Below are positions 1 to 5,279 of a DNA stretch of 5,279 nt, piece after piece (within the stretch, counting starts at the first letter, position 1; every line of letters starts with the position of its first letter). The position numbers and the translations under genes are program-made. The DNA is from Pseudomonadota bacterium (lineage in GTDB: Bacteria > Pseudomonadota > Alphaproteobacteria > Rhizobiales > Rhizobiaceae). A model generated the notes under the pieces. The model ran no database searches and was not told where the DNA came from. It saw nothing but the letters and a program-made list of their open reading frames with translations. The stretch lies in the NCBI GenBank assembly GCA_023387715.1, contig JAEWHQ010000322.1:1-5279 (forward strand), written 5' to 3'.

Positions 1-483
1 GTGATGCAGTCGGAACGTGGGTGCTTGGCTGATATGGTAGCGCTTTATGAACAAACCGGCGGCAATATTATTGCTGTGCAGGAATGTGATCCGAAAGACG
101 CGCATAAATACGGCATTGTCGGGCAGGGCGAGAGCATTGCCAATGGTTTTGAAATCACCAAAATGGTGGAAAAACCGGCAAAAGGCACGGCACCTTCTAA
201 TCTTTACATCAATGGCCGTTATATTTTGCAGCCGGAAATTTTTGATCTGCTCAGCAAGCAGGAAAAAGGTGCGGGCAACGAAATCCAGCTCACCGATGCG
301 ATGCTGAAACTGGCTGATGAACAGAAATTTTATGGTTTCAATTATCAGGGATTGACCTTTGACTGCGGTTCAAAAGAAGGTTTCATTGAGGCCAATGTGG
401 CTTTTGCTTTGTGGCGCAATGATATCCGCCCGAATGTCGAATATTCGATTGAGCATTTGCTCAAGACAATCAAGGCAAAATAA
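1..483 (+). CDS. galU: UTP-glucose-1-phosphate uridylyltransferase, C-terminal part (5' end outside window)
   Basis: GalU makes UDP-glucose from UTP and glucose-1-phosphate in the cytoplasm, feeding surface polysaccharide, LPS core and glucan synthesis. The visible 160 residues match the second half of the bacterial enzyme. YGIV is at visible residues 37-40. VEKP is at 56-59, and its lysine aligns with the sugar-phosphate-binding lysine of the family. These are followed by APSN (64-67), GRYIL (72-76), GAGNEIQLTDAM (90-101) and DCGSKEGF (121-128). The family is usually about 290-300 residues, so roughly 130-140 N-terminal residues, including the nucleotide-binding GxGTR-type loop, lie left of the window. 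The GTG at position 1 is therefore an internal valine codon and not a start. The frame is open to a TAA at 481-483, with a terminator 25 bp beyond. The gene converges on the DUF882 gene. A related nucleotidyltransferase such as RfbA is less likely, given the GAGNEIQLTDA and DCGxKxGF motifs. Confidence 0.95.
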   Translation: MMQSERGCLADMVALYEQTGGNIIAVQECDPKDAHKYGIVGQGESIANGFEITKMVEKPAKGTAPSNLYINGRYILQPEIFDLLSKQEKGAGNEIQLTDAMLKLADEQKFYGFNYQGLTFDCGSKEGFIEANVAFALWRNDIRPNVEYSIEHLLKTIKAK

Positions 484-507
484 TCAGTTCACCTTGATGA
501 CAGGCAT

Positions 508-539
508 AAAAAAGGGGCTTTTAAGCCCCCTTTTTCGTT
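508..539. terminator. Bidirectional intrinsic terminator between galU and the DUF882 gene
   Basis: GGGGCT at 514-519 pairs with AGCCCC at 524-529 across a TTTA loop. The stem is flanked by AAAAAA (508-513) on the left and TTTTT (531-535) on the right. Read on the plus strand it ends galU; read on the minus strand the A-tract becomes a T-tract and ends the DUF882 gene, whose stop codon is at 553-555. The position in the 69-bp gap between two convergent stop codons fits a shared terminator. Confidence 0.88.
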
Positions 540-552
540 TGTGATTTTAAGA

Positions 553-2403
553 TCAGTTGGCAGTTTTAAACTTGGCAACTGACAGGAAGGTAACTGCCTG
601 ACCGCTGAAGCTATGGGCGCGGTCTGTTGTTGGAATGTCGCGCTGGAAACCAGCGGTGTAAACCATGGCAGGTGCTTCACGCATTGCGTCATTGCGCAAA
701 ACCGGATTGGTGACAGGCACAGCATTGGCAACCGATTCAGAAGACATCGCCAATTGTGAAACCGGTGCTGTTGCAGGCTGAACAATAGCTGCTTTGTTAG
801 CTTTTGCACCGTGTGCATTTGGTTTTGCCGATTTTGCCGTGGTGCGTGACTGCGTGTTGAGGCTTGCAACCTGAATGTTAGCTTTTGGTGCAGTATGTGC
901 GATAGGAGCTGGCTGCGGTGCCGGAGCAGCAGGTTTGGTTGCTGGGGCTGTTTTAGCCGGTGCAAAATCATCGTCCGAAGGTGGTGCAATCAGTTCACCC
1001 TGCGAAGAAGACAGTGCGGCAACTTGCTGGTTGGCCGAGCGATTTGCCGGTACAGGCAGTGTTGCTGTGGTCTGGTCGTTTTTGAGCAGGTCGGCAATTG
1101 CATCATTGTTGGATGCAGCTGCCATTTGCACTTCACCGGAAAGACTTGCCGGGCGGTTTGCAGGCACCGGTACAAAACCGGTCAGCATTGTCGGCGCAGC
1201 ATCTGCAACTGGTGTTTCCGTATCAATTGCTGCGGCCATCGCAATAGCATTTTCAACAGCAGTGGCAGGGCGACGCGCCGGAACCGGAATGATGCTGTGT
1301 GCGATTGCATTATTCTGTGCTTCTACCGGTGCAGCTGCAACGGCAAAAGGAATATTTTCAGGCTCGGCCGGCTGAGCAGGTGCTGCTGGTACGGCGGCAA
1401 CAGGCGCTGCCGGACGTGGTGCACCGACAGGAAGCGGCACATTACGTGTTGGCAGGGCTGCAATTAAAGGCTCAGCCGGAGCTGGTGCAGGTGCCGGAAC
1501 GACAGCTGGTGCTGTCGGAGCAGAAGGACGCGGAGCAGCTGTGGCAGTGGCCGGACGACGTGCTGGTGTGGCTGCACGGATGTTGTCTTCGCTGATATCC
1601 TCTTCCTCATCAGCGCCGCCGCCAAATAATGCACCAAACAGCGTGTTGTTGCTGCGTTTTTTAGATGGTGCTGCGCTGGCAACTACAATATCACTACCGG
1701 AAGATTTGCGACGTTCAACTTCAGCCAAAGCCTGTTTGTAGCCAGGCAGTGGTTTGCCATCGGAAGGGATGTGTACGGTTTTGCCATCTGGAAAAAGGGC
1801 CAGCAATTCCTTGCGGCTCATGCGCGGCCATGCGCGAACACCACCTACGTCCAGATGGACGAACGGCGAACCGGATTTCGGATAATAACCAACGCCCCCG
1901 ACTTGATAGCGGATAGCCAATTGACGCAATTTTGTCAGCGGGACACCCGGAATAAAGAAGTCCATGGCTTTACCAAGCGTGTGCTGGCTGTTTTTAGCAA
2001 CACCGCTGGTTTTGGAACGCAACATGGAGTTGGTGGCCGGAGATCGATATGCGGATACGACTGTGATGTAATTGGAAGAGCCGGACGCTTTATGTACCTG
2101 CCAGACGAGATCGAACAGACGGGGATCCATCTTAGTCGGTTCGTTACGGCGCCAGTCACGCAAAAACACATTGAGTTTTTGCAGACCGTCTTTCAGGTAG
2201 CGGCCGTCTTTTTTAAATGTGATTTCGGCGCGTTCGCCGGTATGCACATAATAAAGTTTCAGACTGCGTGTTTCTGCCGAGGCAACATTTGGCATCATAA
2301 CTGTTGTAGCAGTAACCGCGAAAGCTGCACCTGCAATAATGCAGCGCAGAAATTTTGCTTTGATGCGGTTATATCCCGTTTTGATAATCAAGGTGCTGTC
2401 CAT
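553..2403 (-). CDS. Secreted DUF882/M15-type peptidoglycan peptidase (MepK/YcbK-like) with long Ala/Pro-rich tail
   Basis: Predicted periplasmic zinc peptidase of the DUF882 (Peptidase_M15_2) family. E. coli MepK (YcbK) of this family cleaves mDAP-mDAP (3-3) cross-links in peptidoglycan; the same role here is inferred. Numbering is from the ATG at 2401-2403 (616 residues). A basic N-terminus and hydrophobic stretch (about 19-38) lead to a likely signal peptidase I site after VASA (43). The catalytic domain spans about 45-205. It has SAYRSP (117-122), SQHTLGKAMD (139-148, zinc ligands H141 and D148), GGVGYYP (169-175) and FVHLD (181-185, third ligand H183), so all expected metal ligands are present. 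Residues from about 240 to 545 are Ala/Pro-rich and probably disordered, with a recurring PVPAxRPA motif. The last about 35 residues look ordered again. A TTG at 2404-2406 is an alternative start: TAAGG (2416-2420) lies 9 nt from the TTG and 12 nt from the ATG. The gene is divergent from pepF and convergent with galU. The family call is firm; the substrate is inferred. Confidence 0.9.
   Translation of the reverse strand: MDSTLIIKTGYNRIKAKFLRCIIAGAAFAVTATTVMMPNVASAETRSLKLYYVHTGERAEITFKKDGRYLKDGLQKLNVFLRDWRRNEPTKMDPRLFDLVWQVHKASGSSNYITVVSAYRSPATNSMLRSKTSGVAKNSQHTLGKAMDFFIPGVPLTKLRQLAIRYQVGGVGYYPKSGSPFVHLDVGGVRAWPRMSRKELLALFPDGKTVHIPSDGKPLPGYKQALAEVERRKSSGSDIVVASAAPSKKRSNNTLFGALFGGGADEEEDISEDNIRAATPARRPATATAAPRPSAPTAPAVVPAPAPAPAEPLIAALPTRNVPLPVGAPRPAAPVAAVPAAPAQPAEPENIPFAVAAAPVEAQNNAIAHSIIPVPARRPATAVENAIAMAAAIDTETPVADAAPTMLTGFVPVPANRPASLSGEVQMAAASNNDAIADLLKNDQTTATLPVPANRSANQQVAALSSSQGELIAPPSDDDFAPAKTAPATKPAAPAPQPAPIAHTAPKANIQVASLNTQSRTTAKSAKPNAHGAKANKAAIVQPATAPVSQLAMSSESVANAVPVTNPVLRNDAMREAPAMVYTAGFQRDIPTTDRAHSFSGQAVTFLSVAKFKTAN
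571..663 (-). other. C-terminal structured-looking segment of the DUF882 protein
   Basis: After some 300 residues of low-complexity Ala/Pro sequence, residues about 581-611 change in character. They contain TAGFQRD, then SFSGQAVTFLSVAKF, with several aromatic and large hydrophobic residues and almost no proline. This looks like a short terminal module, perhaps a docking or binding element. I believe related Hyphomicrobiales DUF882 proteins end in a similar way, but that is from memory and I could not align them here. Confidence 0.45.
1033..1566 (-). repeat. Degenerate protein-level repeat (PVPAxRPA) in the tail of the DUF882 protein
   Basis: Five related motifs occur in the translated tail: PARRPA, PVGAPRPA, PVPARRPA, PVPANRPA and PVPANRSA. 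The conserved arginines are at residues 283, 330, 378, 417 and 455 (ATG numbering), giving spacings of 47, 48, 39 and 38 residues. Short NAIA/DAIA and MAAA elements recur between them. The repeat is seen in the protein; at the DNA level it is too diverged to be a simple tandem repeat. The role is unknown; a flexible spacer crossing the wall, or a partner-binding array, are both possible. Confidence 0.6.
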
Positions 2404-2463
2404 CAATTCGTATAGCCTTACCGTTCTTCCAGTCGGATCGCTGACCAGTATCGGATTTATTGG

Positions 2464-2478
2464 TTAATGGAGGCTTAG
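2464..2478 (-). promoter_or_regulatory. Possible degenerate second CtrA-type site near the DUF882 gene start
   Basis: On the plus strand this reads TTAA-N7-TTAG, one base off TTAA-N7-TTAA. On the minus strand it contains CATTAACCAA, close to the shortened TTAACCAT form that I recall for rhizobial CtrA sites. It lies about 60-75 bp upstream of the DUF882 ATG and about 65 bp from the perfect box. Alone it could easily be chance; its placement beside the better site gives it some weight. Confidence 0.3.
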
Positions 2479-2541
2479 TGAACATCAATTGCGTTGGTAC
2501 TATGGCGAAAAAGACACAGTTCAGCATCTATTTTCGCTGTA

Positions 2542-2558
2542 GTTAACAAACTATTAAC
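2542..2558. promoter_or_regulatory. Perfect CtrA-type binding box (GTTAA-N7-TTAAC)
   Basis: The sequence GTTAACAAACTATTAAC is an exact inverted repeat GTTAA-N7-TTAAC, so it matches the alphaproteobacterial CtrA consensus TTAA-N7-TTAAC on both strands. CtrA is the response regulator that controls cell-cycle genes in Caulobacter, Sinorhizobium and Brucella. The box lies about 140 bp upstream of the DUF882 start and about 262 bp upstream of pepF, so the DUF882 gene is the more likely target. Ten specified bases with correct spacing are unlikely by chance in 414 bp, but binding is inferred from sequence alone. Confidence 0.6.
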
Positions 2559-2682
2559 AGGATTTCGCCGCAATTTACCAGTGTTTTTGCCCAAAATGCC
2601 ATGATTTACAGGGTACAACATTATTTTTACGAAAAAATCGAAGAGCCTGCGTCAAATGCGCTTTGTGGGCAATAAAAAGCCG

Positions 2683-2688
2683 TTGACG
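2683..2688 (+). promoter_or_regulatory. Possible -35 element for pepF (TTGACG)
   Basis: TTGACG at 2683-2688 matches the alphaproteobacterial -35 consensus and sits about 130 bp upstream of the pepF start, facing it. No good -10 hexamer follows at 16-19 bp; the region around 2705-2712 reads AATCACTG. The call therefore rests on the -35 hexamer alone. Confidence 0.2.
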
Positions 2689-2808
2689 GGGCATAGTTTG
2701 TGCGAATCACTGAGAAAATGATTAATTTTACTCAACAAACAGACGAAGCAGTGTAAGGCTTGAACAAGAAGACGATGGCCTTAACCTGCCTTCAATGGAA
2801 TCGATCAC

Positions 2809-2813
2809 AGGAG
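2809..2813 (+). promoter_or_regulatory. Strong ribosome binding site of pepF
   Basis: AGGAG lies 7 nt before the ATG at 2821. It fixes the pepF start: the upstream ATGs at 2775 and 2795 are both out of frame with the gene. Confidence 0.85.
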
Positions 2814-2820
2814 ACCCTCA

Positions 2821-4620
2821 ATGAGCGGTGCAAACAGTAAACTCGGCCTTTTACCTGAATGGAATCTGGATGATCTTTATAAGGGTCCTGATGCGCCGGA
2901 ACTGTCGCGTGATATCGAAAAGTGCTTTACCGATGCCAAGGCTTTTGAACAGCGCTGGGCAGGTAAGCTTAATGAAGAATTGTTGAAGCCGAATGGTGGT
3001 GATTTTGCTCTCAGCATTCAGGCTTATGAAAATTTAAGCGAGCTGATGGGGCGCATCGGTTCTTATGTCGGCCTCTATTATTATGGCGATACCAGTGATG
3101 CAAACCGCGCTAAGCTTTATGGTGATGTGCAGCAGAAACTGACCGATGCCAGCACACCACTGATTTTTTACACGCTGGAACTTAATCGCATTGATGATGC
3201 GGTGCTGGATAAAGCGATCGATAATAATCCGACTATCGGTCATTATCGCCCGTGGCTGGTGGATCTGCGTAAAGATAAACCATACCAGCTGGAAGACCGT
3301 ATCGAGCATTTGCTGCATGAAAAGTCGGTGACCGGTTATAGCGCATGGAACCGCTTGTTTGATGAAACCATGTCGTCTTTACGCTTTGAGGTTAATGGTC
3401 AGGAGCTGGCGATTGAGCCAACCTTGAACATGTTGCAGGATGCCGATGGCGCGGTGCGTAAAGCGGCGTCTGACGCTTTGGCGAAAACCTTTGCAGCTAA
3501 TATGCGTGTCTTTACGCTGATCACCAATACGCTTGCCAAAGATAAAGAAATTTCTGATCGTTGGCGCGGTTTTGAAGATATTGCCGACAGCCGCCATCTG
3601 GCCAACCGCGTTGAGCGCGAAGTGGTAGATGCTTTGGCGCAAGCTGTGACCGAAGCTTATCCGCGTATTTCACATCGTTATTATGCTTTGAAAGCCAAGT
3701 GGCTCGGCCTTGAACGATTGGAAAACTGGGATCGCAATGCGCCATTGCCCGAAACTCCGCAGGCACTGATCAGTTGGGATGAGGCACGCGAAACTGTGCT
3801 TTCGGCCTATCGTGGTTTTGCACCGGAAATGGCTGATATTGCGCAAGAGTTTTTTGATAAAAACTGGATTGATGCACCTGTCCGTGCAGGTAAAGCACCG
3901 GGTGCATTTGCCCATCCGACCGTGCCTTCTGCTCATCCATATGTGTTGCTTAACTATATGGGCAAGCCGCGTGATGTGATGACTTTGGCACATGAACTTG
4001 GTCATGGTGTGCATCAGGTTCTGGCAGCCCGTCAGGGTGCTTTGATGGCGTCAACGCCTTTGACCTTGGCTGAAACCGCATCGGTCTTTGGTGAGATGCT
4101 GACTTTCCGTTCATTGCTGGCCAAAACCACTGATAAGCGTGAGCGCAAAGCTATGCTGGCGCAAAAAGCCGAAGACATGATCAACACGGTTGTGCGCCAG
4201 ATTGCGTTTTATCAGTTTGAGCGCCGCGTCCATACCGAGCGTGCACAGGGTGAATTAACCGCTGAGCGTATTGGTGAAATCTGGATTGAAATTCAGCATG
4301 AAAGCTTAGGTGAAGCGGTTCATATCAATCCGGGCTATGAAACCTTCTGGACCTATATCCCGCATTTCATTCACTCACCGTTTTATGTCTATGCTTATGC
4401 TTTCGGTGATTGTTTGGTAAACTCGCTCTACGCAGTTTATCAAAATGCTGACGAAGGCTTCCAGCAGAAATATTTCGATCTGTTGAAGGCAGGCGGCACC
4501 AAACATCATAGTGAATTGCTTGCACCTTTCGGCCTTGATGCGACCGATCCGAATTTCTGGCAGAAAGGTCTGTCAGTGATTGAATCGATCATCGACGAAT
4601 TGGAAGCAATGGAGAATTAA
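2821..4620 (+). CDS. pepF: Oligoendopeptidase F, M3 family zinc metallopeptidase
   Basis: Cytoplasmic metallopeptidase that degrades short to medium oligopeptides, a step in peptide recycling. The 599-residue length is normal for the PepF branch of family M3, and there is no signal peptide. The N-terminal helical PepF domain covers roughly residues 10-200, starting with the typical LPEWNLDDLY (10-19). The M3 catalytic domain follows to about 590. The zinc motif HELGH is at 391-395 (ligands H391 and H395, catalytic E392), and the third ligand is E418 in LAETASVFGE. The substrate-binding segment near the C-terminus, HFIHSPFYVYAYAFG (515-529), supplies the histidines and tyrosines that close over the peptide in this family. 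All key residues are present, so the enzyme should be active. The start is set by AGGAG 7 nt upstream. pabB follows after 20 bp on the same strand. Its exact peptide preference cannot be read from the sequence. Confidence 0.95.
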   Translation: MSGANSKLGLLPEWNLDDLYKGPDAPELSRDIEKCFTDAKAFEQRWAGKLNEELLKPNGGDFALSIQAYENLSELMGRIGSYVGLYYYGDTSDANRAKLYGDVQQKLTDASTPLIFYTLELNRIDDAVLDKAIDNNPTIGHYRPWLVDLRKDKPYQLEDRIEHLLHEKSVTGYSAWNRLFDETMSSLRFEVNGQELAIEPTLNMLQDADGAVRKAASDALAKTFAANMRVFTLITNTLAKDKEISDRWRGFEDIADSRHLANRVEREVVDALAQAVTEAYPRISHRYYALKAKWLGLERLENWDRNAPLPETPQALISWDEARETVLSAYRGFAPEMADIAQEFFDKNWIDAPVRAGKAPGAFAHPTVPSAHPYVLLNYMGKPRDVMTLAHELGHGVHQVLAARQGALMASTPLTLAETASVFGEMLTFRSLLAKTTDKRERKAMLAQKAEDMINTVVRQIAFYQFERRVHTERAQGELTAERIGEIWIEIQHESLGEAVHINPGYETFWTYIPHFIHSPFYVYAYAFGDCLVNSLYAVYQNADEGFQQKYFDLLKAGGTKHHSELLAPFGLDATDPNFWQKGLSVIESIIDELEAMEN

Positions 4621-4640
4621 GCGGTAAAGTGTTGTTTTAA

Positions 4641-5279
4641 ATGATGAACGACCCCGTTATTCTTTTCAGAGACGAGAAAAAGGGCCGCGAAATATCTTTC
4701 GCGGCTCCTCGCTTTATGATTGAAGCGCATGAACCACATGCGTTTGAGGCTGCTTTTCAAGCTTGCCAGCAAGCCCATGAGGACGGGTTTTGGCTTGCCG
4801 GATTTTTGTCTTATGAGGCGGGCTATTTATTAGAGCCGCAATTGCGGCAAAGCCTGCCTGAGGGGCGAAAAGCGCCGCTTTTATCCTTTGGTGTGTTTGA
4901 AAAACCGGTTGAGATGCCGCTCATGCCAACCGCTGATACGGCGCGCATTTATGATTTTCGCCCTGATTGGACGTTGGAAGATTATCGCCAAAAGTTTGCG
5001 CAACTGCATTATCATTTGCGCGCTGGTGATTGCTATCAGGGTAATCTGACTTTTCCGATCAAAGCACAATGGGATGGTGATCCTTATGCGCTTTTTAATG
5101 AATTGTCGAAACGTCAGCAGGTTGGCCATGCCTGCTATTGTAATTTCGGGGCATCAAGCGCTGCGCCGGTTATTCTTTCGCGTTCACCGGAATTGTTTTT
5201 CGAAGTTGATAAAGACGGCTGGATTGAAACCCACCCGATGAAAGGCACATCCCCACGCGGTAAAACAGCTGAAGAAGAT
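4641..5279 (+). CDS. pabB: Aminodeoxychorismate synthase component I, N-terminal part (3' end outside window)
   Basis: PabB converts chorismate and ammonia (from the glutaminase PabA) to 4-amino-4-deoxychorismate, the precursor of p-aminobenzoate in folate synthesis, in the cytoplasm. The frame is open for 213 codons to the window edge, with no stop. The N-terminal TrpE/PabB-type region contains GFWLAGFLSYEAGYLLEP (49-66). The chorismate-binding domain begins near 110 with LRAGDCYQGNLT (126-137), SRSPELFF (180-187) and PMKGTSPRG (199-207). K201 aligns with the lysine nucleophile of E. coli PabB (K274 in PIKGT), which separates PabB from anthranilate synthase TrpE. ATG codons at 4641 and 4644 are both possible starts; a TAA sits directly before 4641, so no earlier start exists. 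No good Shine-Dalgarno is seen, and with the pepF stop 20 bp upstream translational coupling is likely. The 3' half is missing, so a fusion to a PabC-like lyase, as some bacteria have, cannot be excluded. Confidence 0.92.
   Translation, partial: MMNDPVILFRDEKKGREISFAAPRFMIEAHEPHAFEAAFQACQQAHEDGFWLAGFLSYEAGYLLEPQLRQSLPEGRKAPLLSFGVFEKPVEMPLMPTADTARIYDFRPDWTLEDYRQKFAQLHYHLRAGDCYQGNLTFPIKAQWDGDPYALFNELSKRQQVGHACYCNFGASSAAPVILSRSPELFFEVDKDGWIETHPMKGTSPRGKTAEED
4682..4707. repeat. Perfect inverted repeat (hairpin) in the first codons of pabB
   Basis: GCCGCGAAA (4684-4692) and TTTCGCGGC (4697-4705) are exact reverse complements around a TATC loop. A G-U and a G-C pair extend the stem to 11 bp in plus-strand RNA. 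It covers about codons 14-23 of pabB, 41 nt after the first ATG. On the minus strand the stem is followed by TTTTT (4681-4677), so it resembles an intrinsic terminator for antisense transcription. On the plus strand no T-tract follows. Confidence 0.7.

Larger units (their letters stand above)
2407..2820. other. Divergent intergenic region between the DUF882 gene and pepF, no gene seen
   Basis: This 414-bp stretch is AT-rich compared with its neighbours and lies between two genes transcribed away from each other, so it should carry both promoters. I see no open frame with a ribosome binding site or recognisable product, and no tRNA or clear small-RNA fold. It holds the CtrA-type box at 2542-2558, weaker CtrA look-alikes near 2464 and 2781, and an outward-facing TTGACG pair (2650-2655 minus, 2683-2688 plus). 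I could not assign a convincing -10 element in either direction. Confidence 0.7.

Noticed and set aside
1..3. GTG at the first base as the start of a 160-residue protein
   Set aside because: The protein is the C-terminal half of GalU; the missing nucleotide-binding half must lie outside the window, so this is an internal codon.
489..989. 166-codon minus-strand frame overlapping the end of the DUF882 gene and the terminator
   Set aside because: It is out of frame with the DUF882 gene, reads through the shared terminator, and is rich in Gln/His/Leu/Arg as expected of a frame-shifted Ala/Pro tail.
875..1467. Plus-strand open frames of 166 and 190 codons opposite the Ala/Pro-rich tail
   Set aside because: Runs of alanine and proline codons leave few stops on the opposite strand. 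The products are Ala/Gly- or Cys/Arg-rich shadow sequences without start signals.
1771..2415. 214-codon open frame on the plus strand opposite the DUF882 gene
   Set aside because: It lies antisense to the well-supported catalytic domain of the DUF882 protein, has no ribosome binding site and encodes a Cys/Phe/His-rich sequence resembling no family I know.
2722..2736. TTAA-N7-CAAC as another CtrA site
   Set aside because: The second half has two or more mismatches to TTAAC, no better than expected in AT-rich sequence.
2759..2787. CTTGAA followed by TTAACC resembling a heat-shock (RpoH) promoter for pepF
   Set aside because: The -10 half does not fit the CyTATnT form expected in Alphaproteobacteria, and it would leave only a very short leader over the ribosome binding site.
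3670..4014. 114-codon minus-strand frame inside pepF
   Set aside because: It is antisense to the conserved M3 catalytic domain and has no ribosome binding site or recognisable domain.
4881..5129. 82-codon minus-strand frame inside the right-hand gene
   Set aside because: It lies antisense to the pabB chorismate-binding region, which carries clear family motifs; no start signal supports it.

Overview
The window holds one ordinary-looking chromosomal segment of an alphaproteobacterium, most likely of the order Hyphomicrobiales (Rhizobiales) near the Brucellaceae. This is inferred from four things: the form of the encoded proteins, a DUF882 peptidase with a long Ala/Pro-rich tail, a perfect CtrA-type box, and a GalU/M3-peptidase/PabB set. 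By eye the base composition is a little below 50% GC. That is lower than I would expect for Brucella itself, so a lower-GC relative such as Pseudochrobactrum is a reasonable guess, but I could not test it.

Layout, left to right. (1) Positions 1-483 (+) encode the C-terminal half of GalU, UTP-glucose-1-phosphate uridylyltransferase; its start lies outside the window. (2) Positions 508-539 hold a hairpin with an A-tract on one side and a T-tract on the other. It serves as a shared bidirectional terminator between galU and the convergent next gene. (3) Positions 553-2403 (-) encode a secreted DUF882/M15-type (MepK/YcbK-like) peptidoglycan peptidase of about 616 residues. Its catalytic domain is followed by roughly 380 residues of low-complexity Ala/Pro-rich tail with a recurring PVPAxRPA motif. 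(4) Positions 2407-2820 form a 414-bp divergent intergenic region with no convincing gene. It contains a perfect inverted CtrA-type box (GTTAA-N7-TTAAC) and weaker look-alikes. (5) Positions 2821-4620 (+) encode a complete M3-family oligoendopeptidase F with HELGH zinc motif. (6) Positions 4641-5279 (+) encode the N-terminal part of PabB, aminodeoxychorismate synthase component I, running off the right edge with its catalytic lysine motif PMKGT visible. A perfect 9-bp hairpin sits in its first codons.

The genes do not form one pathway: sugar-nucleotide supply, cell-wall cleavage, peptide turnover and folate precursor synthesis sit side by side. pepF and pabB are 20 bp apart on the same strand and probably share a transcript. 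I see no mobile element, CRISPR array, tRNA or rRNA, and no clear novel system. The most interesting signal is the CtrA-type box beside a predicted cross-link-cleaving wall enzyme, which suggests cell-cycle control of wall remodelling. The repeat-bearing tail of that enzyme comes second.
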